Position numbers and translations under genes: made by a program. This document shows, one piece after another, positions 51,713-60,762 of a stretch of 64,000 bases of DNA. Under the pieces are notes generated by a model. It did no database searches. It was given only the letters and a program-made list of their open reading frames with translations, and had not been told where the DNA came from. Origin of the DNA: Holophagales bacterium (GTDB lineage Bacteria > Acidobacteriota > Thermoanaerobaculia > UBA5066); assembly GCA_016719485.1 (NCBI GenBank), contig JADJZB010000028.1, forward strand, positions 248,001-312,000, read 5' to 3'. Each line of letters opens with the position of its first letter. Position 1 is the first letter of the stretch.

Positions 51713-51869
51713 CCATCCTGTTCGCTGCCAGAGATGCGGAAAGCCGACGTGGGCCGGTTGTGGCCGCCACGTCGAGGAAGCCCTCGCCAACGTCCCGAAG
51801 GCCCAGCGTTGCGACTGCCCCCCGGAGGCTTCCTTCATCCGGCGTCTCTTCAGCCAGTCCGGCAAGTGA
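51708..51869 (+). CDS. Small zinc-ribbon-like protein of 53 residues
   Basis: The short frame reads MCHPVRCQRCGKPTWAGCGR, continues HVEEALANVPKAQRCDCP and ends in a basic helix. Six cysteines and conserved-looking His residues suggest a bound zinc. From memory, similar short proteins starting MCxPxxCxxCGKxTWAGCG are found across several phyla, so this is a real gene although tiny. Their function is not known to me. The ATG lies inside the operator-like inverted repeat, seven bases after a good -10, so the message is probably leaderless. The gene stands alone between a plus-strand operon and the minus-strand racemase operon. Confidence 0.8.
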   Translation: MCHPVRCQRCGKPTWAGCGRHVEEALANVPKAQRCDCPPEASFIRRLFSQSGK

Positions 51870-51956
51870 CGCTGCGGGCCGGCGCGGAGCCGGGCCGCCG
51901 GCCCTGGCGGTCCGCCAGGCGCCAGGCGGGCTACGCACGAGGCCGTGCCGAACCCG

Positions 51957-53111
51957 TCAGCGCAGCCGCTCGCTCCTGAGCGTGTACTTCTGCAGCCGGT
52001 CAGGGACCACCTCGACTCCGATCCCTGCCCCGCGCGGCACCTCGATGAAGCCTTCGTCGTCCAGGACGACCGCCGGCTCGACGAGGTCCTCGTGGAAGTA
52101 CCGGCTCGTCTCCGACGTGTCACCCGGCAGCGTGAAGCCGTCGAGCGTCTGCAGGTGGATGTTCACCGCTCGGCCGATCCCGGTCTCGTCCATACCGCCC
52201 GACCAGACGGGGACGCCGCACGAAGCCGCGTGGCGGAGGATCCGGAGCGACTCCAGGAGCCCGCCGACGCGTCCCTGTTTCAGGTTGAGGATCCGGCAGC
52301 CGCCCAGGGCGATCGCCGCCTTCGCGTCGGCGAGATCGTGGATCGACTCGTCGAGGCAGAGCGGTGTCGCGAGCTGCTTCTGCAGGGCCGCGTGCTCGTA
52401 GAAATCGCTGTACGAGAGCGGCTGCTCGATCATCGTGAGACCGAACGCGTCGAGTCGCGCGAGGTGGGCGGCGTCCTCCGGCCGGTAGTCGCCATTGGCG
52501 TCGGCCATGAGCGGAATCTCGGGGAAGCGCTCCCTCACCGCGGCCACGTAGTCGACGTCCTTCCCCCTCTTCACCTTCACCTTGACCCGGTGGTAGCCCT
52601 TCGCGACCGCGGCCTCGACCTCCTTCACGAGATCGGCCGGGGTCTCCTGGAGCCCGAGGCTGATCCCCGACGAGATCCGCTTGCGCGGTCCGCCGAGGAG
52701 CTCGTGGAGCGGGACCCCCCCGCCTTCGCGACGAGGTCGACGAGCGCATTCTCGACCGTCGCCTTCGCCATCCGGTTCCCGCGCACGTGCTGGAAACGGG
52801 AATCGACCTCTCCGAGCGTCATCCCCGCCTCGACGAGCGGCAGGAGGAACTCGGTCACGATGTGCCGGGCCGACGTCGTCGTCTCGGCGGCGTAGAACGG
52901 GTCGGGGTCGGCGACGCACTCGCCCCATCCGACGACGCCGCCCGCCTCCACGCGGAGAACCAGCGCCTCCTTGCACGTCCAGGTGGCCGAGCTGATCGAG
53001 AAGGGCTGGACGAACGGAAGGCGGACGAGGAGGAGGTCGACCCTCCCGATCGCCGGGATCCGCTCGGCCTCGAGCGGGAAGGCCGCGGCCGCCTCGCCGG
53101 GGCCGGTTCAT
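51957..53111 (-). CDS. menC: o-Succinylbenzoate synthase / N-succinylamino acid racemase family, with frameshifts
   Basis: Joined frames give an enolase-superfamily protein of about 385 residues. The N-terminal part reads RIPAIGRVDLLLVRLPFVQP, GWGECVADPDPFYAAETT and RGNRMAKATVENALVDLVAKAG. The C-terminal part reads VPLHELLGG, the KxK motif VKVKVKRG, LMADANGDY, MIEQPL, LDESIHD, NLKQGRVGG and GGMDETGIGRA. The frame breaks in the C run 52715-52721; one more base there restores it. A second slip at 53107-53108 would join an ATG overlapping the M14 stop (ATGA). The family makes o-succinylbenzoate for menaquinone or racemises N-acylamino acids. No other men genes are here, and the peptidase and transporter neighbours favour racemase use. 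Confidence 0.85.
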   Translation of the reverse strand: MNRPRRGGRGLPARGRADPGDREGRPPPRPPSVRPALLDQLGHLDVQGGAGSPRGGGRRRRMGRVRRRPRPVLRRRDDDVGPAHRDRVPPAARRGGDDARRGRFPFPARAREPDGEGDGRECARRPRREGGGVPLHELLGGPRKRISSGISLGLQETPADLVKEVEAAVAKGYHRVKVKVKRGKDVDYVAAVRERFPEIPLMADANGDYRPEDAAHLARLDAFGLTMIEQPLSYSDFYEHAALQKQLATPLCLDESIHDLADAKAAIALGGCRILNLKQGRVGGLLESLRILRHAASCGVPVWSGGMDETGIGRAVNIHLQTLDGFTLPGDTSETSRYFHEDLVEPAVVLDDEGFIEVPRGAGIGVEVVPDRLQKYTLRSERLR

Positions 53112-54637
53112 CGCGAAGCCGCGGCCGCCGGAGTGGCCCCTCTCAGCACCCTGAGGACCGGGATCCCGCCGTCCGCGGCGACGAGCGCCCGGAACACCGG
53201 GTACTGCCAGAGACCGTACATCGCCGACGGCTCGAGGAGGATCGCGGCCCGCATGGCGGCCTCGCCCTCGAGAGGAACGTAGAGGCTCCCCGCCGCGAGC
53301 TCCGTCTCCCGGACGTCGCCGCGCTTCACGATCGTCCGCCCGCCGTAGCGGCCATAGACGTCGTCGAACTTGTCCTCCACGCGCAGGAGCGTCCACGTCT
53401 CGGTCTCGACCGTCCGCGCTGCGGCGAGAGTCTCGAACGGAATGCCGTGGCGCGTCAGGAGCGCCCCGATCTCGCCGGCCGCCGTCGGGTCGACCGCATA
53501 GCCGAGCGGCGTCGGAACGCTCCGCTTCACCGCCACGTCGGTCATGAGGTTCGCGGTCGGGACCTTCAGCACCCTCCCCGTCGCCACGTCGACGACCGGG
53601 AAATCGGTCACCGTCCCCCGCAGGTTGACCCAGATCGCATCGGAAGGGAGAAACGCCGGAAGGGCGAGCTTCCGCGCGCGCTCGACGACGGCGCGATCCT
53701 CGGCCCTGCGTCCGGCTCCCTCGAGGAAGCGCCGGAAGAGGACGAGATACGCGTCGACGCGCTTCCCGAGGTCGCCCGAAGGGTTCTTCGCACTGTGGCG
53801 AACGGCCGCCTCGATGATGAAAGAGAGCCCGCCGTACGCGCCGATACCGTTGAGGCCTCCGTCGGTGTCGATCGCAGAGTGGCGCTGCTCGTCCTCCGGC
53901 GGGGCCCCGCCGACCCAGTAACGCAGGAAGCGGTGCCCCGCCTTCTCCTCCACCTCGGCCGATTCGTCGACCCACCGGCGCGCCGCCGCGATCCTCTCCG
54001 CGTCGAAGTGCGGGTTGTTCAGGCCGTCCATCGTGATGTCGGGCCACTTCTCCCAGCCCTTCTTCGTCCACTCCTGGGAGTCGCGGCCGAACTCGTGCGC
54101 GTCGACGGCGAGGTGCGGCCGCAGCCGCCGCGCGACGCGATGGAGCGCCTGCGTCTCGGGCTGCAGCAGCGTCACGTGGTCCCGGTTCAGGTCGGCGCCG
54201 GCTCCGTTCCGGCGCGTTCCCGCCACGGCGCCGTCCGGGTTCACCATCGGCATCACCCAGAGGTCGACGTCCGCGGGGAGCCGCGACGGATCGCGGACGA
54301 TGTCGCGGATCAGGTAGAGGAGAGCGTCCTTGCCGGAGACCTCGTCGCCGTGCTGCTGCGCGTAGAAAAAGATCCGGAACGGGGCGTCGGCGCGGTGCGC
54401 CGCGTGGACGAGGTAGAGCGACCGCCCCTTCGCCGTCTTTCCCTCGACCGAGACGCGGACGGGACCCTTCCCGTCGACGCTCGAAAGGAACGCCTCCATC
54501 CCGGCATAGGACGTCGACGTCGCGAGCGTCCGGTGGTCCTCGGGGAGGCTTCCGGGCGCGGCCGACAGCGGGCCGACGGCTATGGACGCCGCCACGAGGG
54601 CGGAAGAGAGGAGGCCGCCTCGGGAAGTGGAGCTCAT
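53108..54637 (-). CDS. Secreted M14-family zinc carboxypeptidase
   Basis: The product has 509 residues. A signal peptide (to about 27) precedes the M14 domain with FFYAQQHGDEVSGKDALLYL (HxxE zinc ligands, near 96), MVNPDGAVAGTRRNGAGADLNRDH and the third ligand His in LAVDAHEFGRDS (near 179). A late SFIIEA supplies the catalytic Glu. A C-terminal region of about 200 residues extends beyond the peptidase fold. It should release C-terminal residues from peptides outside the cytoplasm. It starts 13 bases after the YfcC stop and overlaps the racemase start, so it is the middle gene of a peptide or amino-acid use operon. Confidence 0.9.
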   Translation of the reverse strand: MSSTSRGGLLSSALVAASIAVGPLSAAPGSLPEDHRTLATSTSYAGMEAFLSSVDGKGPVRVSVEGKTAKGRSLYLVHAAHRADAPFRIFFYAQQHGDEVSGKDALLYLIRDIVRDPSRLPADVDLWVMPMVNPDGAVAGTRRNGAGADLNRDHVTLLQPETQALHRVARRLRPHLAVDAHEFGRDSQEWTKKGWEKWPDITMDGLNNPHFDAERIAAARRWVDESAEVEEKAGHRFLRYWVGGAPPEDEQRHSAIDTDGGLNGIGAYGGLSFIIEAAVRHSAKNPSGDLGKRVDAYLVLFRRFLEGAGRRAEDRAVVERARKLALPAFLPSDAIWVNLRGTVTDFPVVDVATGRVLKVPTANLMTDVAVKRSVPTPLGYAVDPTAAGEIGALLTRHGIPFETLAAARTVETETWTLLRVEDKFDDVYGRYGGRTIVKRGDVRETELAAGSLYVPLEGEAAMRAAILLEPSAMYGLWQYPVFRALVAADGGIPVLRVLRGATPAAAASR

Positions 54638-54650
54638 CGCCGCGCCCCTT

Positions 54651-56069
54651 TCAGAACGGCCCCCAGTGCGTCAGCACCGGCGGGACGAGAAGGAGGAACG
54701 CCAGGACCATCAGCGTCAGCATGAGCGGCAGGAACCAGCGCGCCCACTTCTCCCACGGGATCTTCGCCATGCCGAGGACGCCCATCGTCACGGCCGACGT
54801 CGGGAGGATCGGGTTCACCAGCTCGCAGAGCTGGTAGGCGTAGACCATCGTCTGGCGCGTCAGGCCGACGAGGTCGGCGAGCGGCGCCATGATCGGCATC
54901 GTGAGCGCCGCCTGGGCCGTCCCGGAGTGGATGAAGAAGTTGATGACGCACTGGACGAGGAACATCACCTGCGCGGCCACGATCCCGGGCAGGAGCGAGA
55001 TGAGCCCCGAGCTGTGGAAGAGGATCGTGTCGAGGACCTTCGCTTCCTTCGCGATGATGAGGAGAGCCCGGCCGCACGCGATGATCAGCGCGACGTTGAC
55101 CATGTCCTTCGCTCCCGCGACGAAGGCGGTCGCGATCGCGTTCGACTTCAGGCCCGCGACGATCCCCATCACGAGCCCCATGGCGAGGAAGAGGGCGCCG
55201 ATCTCCTCGATGAACCACTGCTGCTTCAGGATCCCCCAGACGAGGACGCCCATCGCCGCGACGAAGAGGGAGAGGACGAGGAGCCGTCGCGAGGTCCACG
55301 GCTCCACGGCTCCCGACCCCTCGAAGGCGTTCCGATCACGGGCCTGGTCGATGTCGAAGACGGGGCTGATCTCGGGGCGGCGCTTGACGCGCGCGGCGTA
55401 GACCATCACCCACGCGATCATGACGCCCGTCGTCACGAACCAGGTCGCGACCCGGTAGCCGAGGCCCGAGTAGAGCGGAAGGCCGACGAGCCCCTGCGCG
55501 ATGCCGACGGTGAAGGGGTTGAAGAAGGCCGCGCCAAAGCCCGCCGCCGCGCCGAGGAACGGGATCGCGACGCCGACGATCGAGTCGTACCCGAGCGAGA
55601 GCGCCAGCGGGATGCAGATGACGATGAACGGGATGACCTCCTCGGACATCCCGAAGACCGAGCCGGCCAGCGAGAAGACCGCCATCAGGACCGGGATGAC
55701 GAGCTTCTCCAGAAACGGCCGCGACGCCAGCGCGGCGGTGATCTTCCGGATCGCGAACTCGATCGTCCCGGTCGCCTGGATGACGCTGAACGCGCCGCCG
55801 ATGGCGAGGAGGAAACCGATGATGAGCGCGCCGTCGAGGAAGCCCCGGAACGGGGCGACGACCAGCCACTGCGGCCCGAGCCAGATCTTCTCGACCTGCT
55901 GGTACGTGCCGGGCACCGTCACCTGCCGCCCCGCCTTCTCCACCGTCTGGTACGTCCCCGAGGGGAGAAGCCACGACAGGACGAGGACGAAGACGATGAG
56001 GCTCCCGACGATCACCAGGGTGTGGGGCATCTTGAAGGTGCGCCCGTTCTCTTTCGCGGCCTCGGCCAT
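54651..56069 (-). CDS. YfcC/ArcD-family membrane transporter
   Basis: The product has 472 residues with 10-12 hydrophobic segments. Conserved regions include GTYQQVEKIWLGPQWLVVAPFRGFLDGALIIGFLLAIGG-type text (GAFSVIQATGTIEFAI), GSVFGMSEEVIPF and FFIHSGTAQAALTMPIM, typical of the YfcC family (DcuC/ArsB-like fold). Members carry C4-dicarboxylates or amino acids such as arginine/ornithine. The following carboxypeptidase and racemase genes suggest amino-acid or short-peptide uptake. AGGAGG lies upstream of ATG 56069, which starts a proper cytoplasmic N-terminus. A longer in-frame extension is rejected because it crosses an inverted repeat. Confidence 0.9.
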   Translation of the reverse strand: MAEAAKENGRTFKMPHTLVIVGSLIVFVLVLSWLLPSGTYQTVEKAGRQVTVPGTYQQVEKIWLGPQWLVVAPFRGFLDGALIIGFLLAIGGAFSVIQATGTIEFAIRKITAALASRPFLEKLVIPVLMAVFSLAGSVFGMSEEVIPFIVICIPLALSLGYDSIVGVAIPFLGAAAGFGAAFFNPFTVGIAQGLVGLPLYSGLGYRVATWFVTTGVMIAWVMVYAARVKRRPEISPVFDIDQARDRNAFEGSGAVEPWTSRRLLVLSLFVAAMGVLVWGILKQQWFIEEIGALFLAMGLVMGIVAGLKSNAIATAFVAGAKDMVNVALIIACGRALLIIAKEAKVLDTILFHSSGLISLLPGIVAAQVMFLVQCVINFFIHSGTAQAALTMPIMAPLADLVGLTRQTMVYAYQLCELVNPILPTSAVTMGVLGMAKIPWEKWARWFLPLMLTLMVLAFLLLVPPVLTHWGPF

Positions 56070-56139
56070 CGGTGGGGTGCCTCCTCGCACTGTCTCGCTT
56101 TGGCGCCTTCTTCCGGGAACCGACCGCCCCGCGGGGCTC

Positions 56140-56180
56140 CGGAGAGGGCCACCGATCATAAAGTCGAAGGGCCCTCTCCG
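56140..56180. repeat. Inverted repeat upstream of the YfcC transporter gene
   Basis: CGGAGAGGGCC (56140-56150) is perfectly repeated in reverse as GGCCCTCTCCG (56170-56180) with a 19-base AT-richer loop. A second 12-base palindrome (GCCCCGCGGGGC) lies at 56126-56137. They sit between the minus-strand DUF748 stop and the transporter start. No T run follows on either strand, so an operator or leader hairpin is as likely as a terminator. Confidence 0.5.
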
Positions 56181-56271
56181 ACCCTCCCGCAGACAATCTT
56201 TCCGGGACCGCTCCTCGGACGGAGAACGGCAGCAGGAACGGGGCACCGGCCACGCCGGGCGGTTCGGGCGC

Positions 56272-59200
56272 CTACTTCAGAACGAAGGCGGCCCGGGTGA
56301 GCGACTCGCCCGGCTTCGGCTCGGCCGCCGCCGCCGGATCCACGAGAAAGACGCGGTCCGGCGCGACCTGGCCAGGTCCGAGGAGGCGCTCCTTCACGAC
56401 GGTGGCCCGGGCGAGCGCGAGCTGCCGCAGGTCGTCCGGCGTGACCACGAGGTTGGCGAGCATCAGCTTCTCCATTTCCTCGGGCGGGATCTGCTTGACG
56501 AGCCCGAGCGCCGTTCTCGGCTTGGGGAAACGCTCCTTCCTGTACGCACGCTCGAGGTACTCGGGCCACTCTTCCTTCGAGACGACGACCTCGTCGACGG
56601 ACGCCGCCGGCGTTCCCGCCTTCGCGAGCTCTTCGGCCTTTCGCACCTTCACCTTCCGTTCGTAAAGGAGCCTCTGGAGCCCCTCGGCGTCCTTCGCCGC
56701 GTCCACCTTCCCCTCGACCTCGAGCTTCAGGGCCGGGCGCTTCCCGAGCGCCGCCGCGAGGGCGTCGAGCCGCTTCACTGCCTCGCCGTCCAGGCTCGAA
56801 GCGCCCGGCGCGAAGTCTACGAACGAGAGCTCCGGCCCGCCGCCGCCGAGGCGTCCGAGCAGGGCGAACGGGGAGAGGACCGCCTTCTTCAAGACGTTCC
56901 CGATGATCTTCCAGACGATCGGGCCGACCCGGAACTTCGGGTCGTCGACGGAGCCCGAGATCGGAACGTCGAGCCGGATGACGCCGTCGGGGTCCTTCAG
57001 GAGCGAGACGGCGAGCTTCACCGGCAGCTTCGTCGCGGTCGGGCTCTCCACCTTCTCGCCAAACGTGAACTGGTCGACGAGGAAGGAGTTCTGCGCCTCG
57101 AGCCTCCGCTCGTTCAGCTTGTAGGCGACGTTCATCGTCAGGCGGCCCTTCTGGACGGAGTAGCCGGCGTACTTCACGAAGTAGGGCGTCATCGGGACGA
57201 GGTCGATGTCGCGGAAGGCGACCTTGATGTCGGCGAAGGAAGTGGCCGAGAAGGGGTTGAACGTCCCCGTGATCTCGAGTGGCGCGGAGCTCTCGAGGCT
57301 CCCGCGCAGGTCGACCTCGGCGCGCGTCCCCGCCACGGACGACAGCCCCGAGATCCTTCCGCCGACGTCCTTCAGGTCGGCGCGGTACCCCGGCTTCACG
57401 AACCGGTCGTCGACGTGGAGCCGGCCGCCCTGCAGCGTCACGGCGTCGATCCTCACGTACGTGGCGCCCTCGCCCGGCGCCGCTGGCGTCGCTGCCGCCG
57501 CCGTCGGCTGCGGTTCCGGGGCCTTTCCGCCCGCCATCGCGGACTCGGCGGCCGCGTCGTCCACCGGGGGCGGCTCGGCGAGCCCGAAGGCCCTCCGGAA
57601 GTTCAGTTTTCCGGCCTCGTCGAGCTCGACCCGCGCGAAGAAGTCCGTCAGCGCCACCGTCCCGGCGACGAAGGACGGGGGGGTCGAGGTCGCCTTCATC
57701 CCCCCGAGCCGGAGCGAGTCCCACGAGAGGAGGTCCTGGCCGGCCGTGGGGTCCAGGAGCGTCAGCTTTCCGCAGGTCGCCTCGCCCTCCCAGCCGTAGG
57801 CGAACGCGCCGTCCGGCCCCTCCTTCACCGACACCTCTCCCTTCGCCGAGATCGTCCCCCGCGTCAGCGACACCTGGACGGTCTCAGGCGCGTAGCCGGC
57901 GAACGGCGGGAGCTCCAGGTCGGCGGCGTCGACCTTCAGCTGCGCGAGGACGGGTGAGAGGCCGAAGGTCCCCGCGACCGCGAGGCTCCCCTTCCCGTTC
58001 AGGGCGACCTTGCCGCGAACCTTCCCCTTCTCCCCGTGGGCCGTCGAGAGCCCCTCGACCGAGAAGCTCATCGGCGCGATCTCGAGGGTCACCGGGTGCG
58101 GCGCCGCTTCGTCGGCGAAGCGAACGGAGCCTCTTTCGAGAGAGATGGAGGCGAGCCGAGCCGTCCACTCGCCGCCTCCCGTGGCCTTCCCCTCCGCGGC
58201 CAGCTGTTTCGGTGCCGGTGTGGGTTCCTCCTTCGCCAGCTTCGCGAGGTCGATGCTGCCGTCCTTCTCCCGCACGATCTTCAGGTTCGCGCCGGACGCG
58301 GCGATCGACGCCACCCGAACCTCGCGCTTCCCGGGGTCGACCGCCCCACCCGTCATTGAGGCCGAGGGGATTCGGAGGAACTCCTCCTTCTCCCCGTTTC
58401 TCCGAGCACGCAGCTCCGTCACCGCGACCGACAGGTCGGAGAGCTCCGCCAGCTCCCCTGCGACGGGCCAGCGGTACCTCGTCGAGAAGTCGAGCTTCCC
58501 GCCCTCGACGGCGAAGAGGAGGCCGTCCTCGTAGTACGGCCCGTACCGCTTCAGCGGAATGCCCGTGAACGAGAGGGTCCCCTCTGAAACCAGCGGGTCG
58601 AGCGTGAGCTTCGCGGCGTACTCCAGCCGCTCCCCGGCGTCGGTCGTCGCCGAGACCTTCAAGGTCGCGGCCTGTCCCGCCGCCGTCGAGATGCCGGTGG
58701 CGGCGATCGCGATCTCCCCGGCGACCGCCTCAAAGGGACGCCGCGGGCGCTCGTCGCGGAAGAAGATCCGGCCTCCGGCCACCGCGAAGGCGTTGACGTC
58801 GACGCGCCAGCTTCCGCCCTTGCTCTTCGCCGGCTCCGCCGTCGGGCCGGGCGCGGGCTCGCCCGTGAACGCTCCCAGGAGCTTCTCGAAGACGGGAAAG
58901 CCGCCCCCCCGGTCGCGGTGGACCCGGACCTCCGGCGCGTCGACCGTCACGCTCTCGAGGCGCACGTCGCGGCGAAGGAGGTCGGCCGAGGCGAGGACGA
59001 TCTCGAGCCGCTTCAGCCCGATGAGCGGTTTCGCTCCTTCCTCGGAGACGAGGAACTGCCGGAGCGCCGCCCTTCCAGAGAGGACCACCGCCGGGTCCTT
59101 CCCGGACTCCTGCCGGAACGAGAGGGCGAGCTCCGTGTCGAGCCGCCCCGAGGTGAGCCGTTTCGCCCATTCCGCCGGGACGTACGCGAAGTAATACGGC

Positions 59201-59895
59201 AGGTCGATGTCGGAAAGGTGGATGTCGAGCGTTGTCTCGCGCGTCCCGTGAAACGGCTTCGTCTTCCCCTTCAGCTCGAAGGCCGCCCCGTTCACCTTCG
59301 CCCCGAGGAAGGGCTCGGTGAAGACGTCCTGGTCGACGGGGAGGTTCGAGAGGAACGGCACGCCGACCTTCAGCTCCGTCACCGCGTGCTTCGTCCGCGC
59401 CGGCCGGTCGTCGAAGAGGATCGCGCCCCTCTCGACGCGGATGTTCGCGACCGAGAAACGCGCCGGCTTCGAATCCGGCTTCTCCTTCGAGAGCTCCTCG
59501 ATGAGGTCCGAGATGCTCAGCGTCCCCGCCCCTGTCCGGGCGATCGAGATCGCGGGAGCCTCGACGACCGCTTCGCTCAGGACCGGGCCCCGGTGGTAGA
59601 GCGACGAGAGCTGCGCGTTCGCGAAGAGGCGCTCGACGGTGACGAAGGCCCCCGGCCCCTCCTTCTCCCCGACCCGGAGCCCCTCGAGGGTGAGGGAGAG
59701 GGTGAACGGATTTGCCTTGACCCCCTTCAGCGTCACCGGCCGGTGGAGCGCCGCCGAGAGCGCCGTCGGGAGCTTCGAGAGGACGACACGCGGGACGACG
59801 AGGAAGCCGATCGCCGCGTAGAGAAGGAGCGCCACGGCGACGCCGGCGAGGGCCCTGCGGGAGACCACGCGGAGGACCCGTTCCCGGATGCTCAT
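56272..59895 (-). CDS. AsmA-like DUF748 envelope protein
   Basis: The product has 1207 residues. One N-terminal membrane anchor (AGVAVALLLYAAIGFLVVPRVVL) is followed by a very long periplasmic region of repeated beta-strand segments typical of AsmA/DUF748 proteins (LKGVKANPFTLSLTLEGLRV; FRDIDLVPMTPYFVKYAGY; LDVPISGSVDDPKFRVGPI). Related AsmA-clade proteins form hydrophobic grooves that carry lipids between membranes. The C-terminal part includes FAPGASSLDGEAVKRLDALA, an OmpA-like remnant seen in this family. The gene has 202 bases before the next minus-strand gene. Its partners are unknown. Confidence 0.88.
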   Translation of the reverse strand: MSIRERVLRVVSRRALAGVAVALLLYAAIGFLVVPRVVLSKLPTALSAALHRPVTLKGVKANPFTLSLTLEGLRVGEKEGPGAFVTVERLFANAQLSSLYHRGPVLSEAVVEAPAISIARTGAGTLSISDLIEELSKEKPDSKPARFSVANIRVERGAILFDDRPARTKHAVTELKVGVPFLSNLPVDQDVFTEPFLGAKVNGAAFELKGKTKPFHGTRETTLDIHLSDIDLPYYFAYVPAEWAKRLTSGRLDTELALSFRQESGKDPAVVLSGRAALRQFLVSEEGAKPLIGLKRLEIVLASADLLRRDVRLESVTVDAPEVRVHRDRGGGFPVFEKLLGAFTGEPAPGPTAEPAKSKGGSWRVDVNAFAVAGGRIFFRDERPRRPFEAVAGEIAIAATGISTAAGQAATLKVSATTDAGERLEYAAKLTLDPLVSEGTLSFTGIPLKRYGPYYEDGLLFAVEGGKLDFSTRYRWPVAGELAELSDLSVAVTELRARRNGEKEEFLRIPSASMTGGAVDPGKREVRVASIAASGANLKIVREKDGSIDLAKLAKEEPTPAPKQLAAEGKATGGGEWTARLASISLERGSVRFADEAAPHPVTLEIAPMSFSVEGLSTAHGEKGKVRGKVALNGKGSLAVAGTFGLSPVLAQLKVDAADLELPPFAGYAPETVQVSLTRGTISAKGEVSVKEGPDGAFAYGWEGEATCGKLTLLDPTAGQDLLSWDSLRLGGMKATSTPPSFVAGTVALTDFFARVELDEAGKLNFRRAFGLAEPPPVDDAAAESAMAGGKAPEPQPTAAAATPAAPGEGATYVRIDAVTLQGGRLHVDDRFVKPGYRADLKDVGGRISGLSSVAGTRAEVDLRGSLESSAPLEITGTFNPFSATSFADIKVAFRDIDLVPMTPYFVKYAGYSVQKGRLTMNVAYKLNERRLEAQNSFLVDQFTFGEKVESPTATKLPVKLAVSLLKDPDGVIRLDVPISGSVDDPKFRVGPIVWKIIGNVLKKAVLSPFALLGRLGGGGPELSFVDFAPGASSLDGEAVKRLDALAAALGKRPALKLEVEGKVDAAKDAEGLQRLLYERKVKVRKAEELAKAGTPAASVDEVVVSKEEWPEYLERAYRKERFPKPRTALGLVKQIPPEEMEKLMLANLVVTPDDLRQLALARATVVKERLLGPGQVAPDRVFLVDPAAAAEPKPGESLTRAAFVLK

Positions 59896-59904
59896 GCCCC
59901 TACC

Positions 59905-60762
59905 TTAGACCAGCGCCTCGCTGCGGCGGAACACCAGAATCGCGACCCCGGCGATCGCCGCCTCCGTGAAGAAATAGGTCGTCGCGAAGACGGCGAAACG
60001 GGTGTCGCCGAGGAAGGTGATCGCGACGACCGTGGCGATCGCGCTGTTGCGCGTCGCGAACTCCACGGAAAGCGTGAAGCGCTCCCGGGCGTCGGCCCCG
60101 GTGACCTGCGCGACGATCGCGCCCGCGACCATGGCGAGGAGGACGAAGAGCGCCGAGGCCGCCGCCGTCACGGCGACGTGCTCGACGAAGCGCGCCCACT
60201 CGCTCCAGAGGATGAAGCCGAGGAGGAGGGCGAGAGCCGAAAGGGCGAACTTCCTCATCCCGGCCTCGTGCCGGGCCGCGAAACCCGGCGCCCGCGCCCG
60301 GACCGTCATCCCGAGTGCGACCGGCAGGACGAGCATCCCGAGGATCTGCGCCGCCAGGGTACCGACGGGAGCCTGGAAGCCGAACGGACGATCCAGCACG
60401 ACCTCGAAGCCCCGCGTGAGGAGCGGCATCGTGACGACGGCAGCCGCGCAGGAGGCCGCCGTGAGCGTGACGGAGAGCGCCGTCGCGGCCCGCGCCAGGT
60501 AGCTGTAGACGTTCGAGATCCCGCCCACGGGGCAGACGGCGAGGAGGAGCATCCCGGCCGCGATCTCCGCGGGCATCGGCACGAACCGGAGGACGACGAG
60601 GGCGATCGGCGGGAGGAGGACGAGCGGCCCGACGAGGCCCGCCACGAGGAGGCGCGGCCTCGAGAGGACCCGGCGGAGCTCGGCGCGCGACACGTCCAGC
60701 CCGACGACCGTCATGAGGAGGACCGCGCACGCCGGGATGGCGACGTCGAGGACGGGTTTCAC
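59905..60762 (-). CDS. Bile acid:sodium symporter (BASS/SBF) family transporter
   Basis: The product has 285 residues with nine or so hydrophobic segments. Family features include LLLAVCPVGGISNVYSYLARA in the first half, and VEFATRNSAIATVVAITFLG plus ATTYFFTEAAIA in the second, which line the two sodium sites and substrate path. BASS proteins import organic anions such as bile acids, pantothenate, pyruvate or sulfated steroids with sodium. The GTG start overlaps the stop of the sigma-54 activator as GTGA, so regulator and transporter are coupled. The divergent sulfatase gene hints at a sulfated or desulfated substrate. Confidence 0.88.
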   Translation of the reverse strand: MKPVLDVAIPACAVLLMTVVGLDVSRAELRRVLSRPRLLVAGLVGPLVLLPPIALVVLRFVPMPAEIAAGMLLLAVCPVGGISNVYSYLARAATALSVTLTAASCAAAVVTMPLLTRGFEVVLDRPFGFQAPVGTLAAQILGMLVLPVALGMTVRARAPGFAARHEAGMRKFALSALALLLGFILWSEWARFVEHVAVTAAASALFVLLAMVAGAIVAQVTGADARERFTLSVEFATRNSAIATVVAITFLGDTRFAVFATTYFFTEAAIAGVAILVFRRSEALV

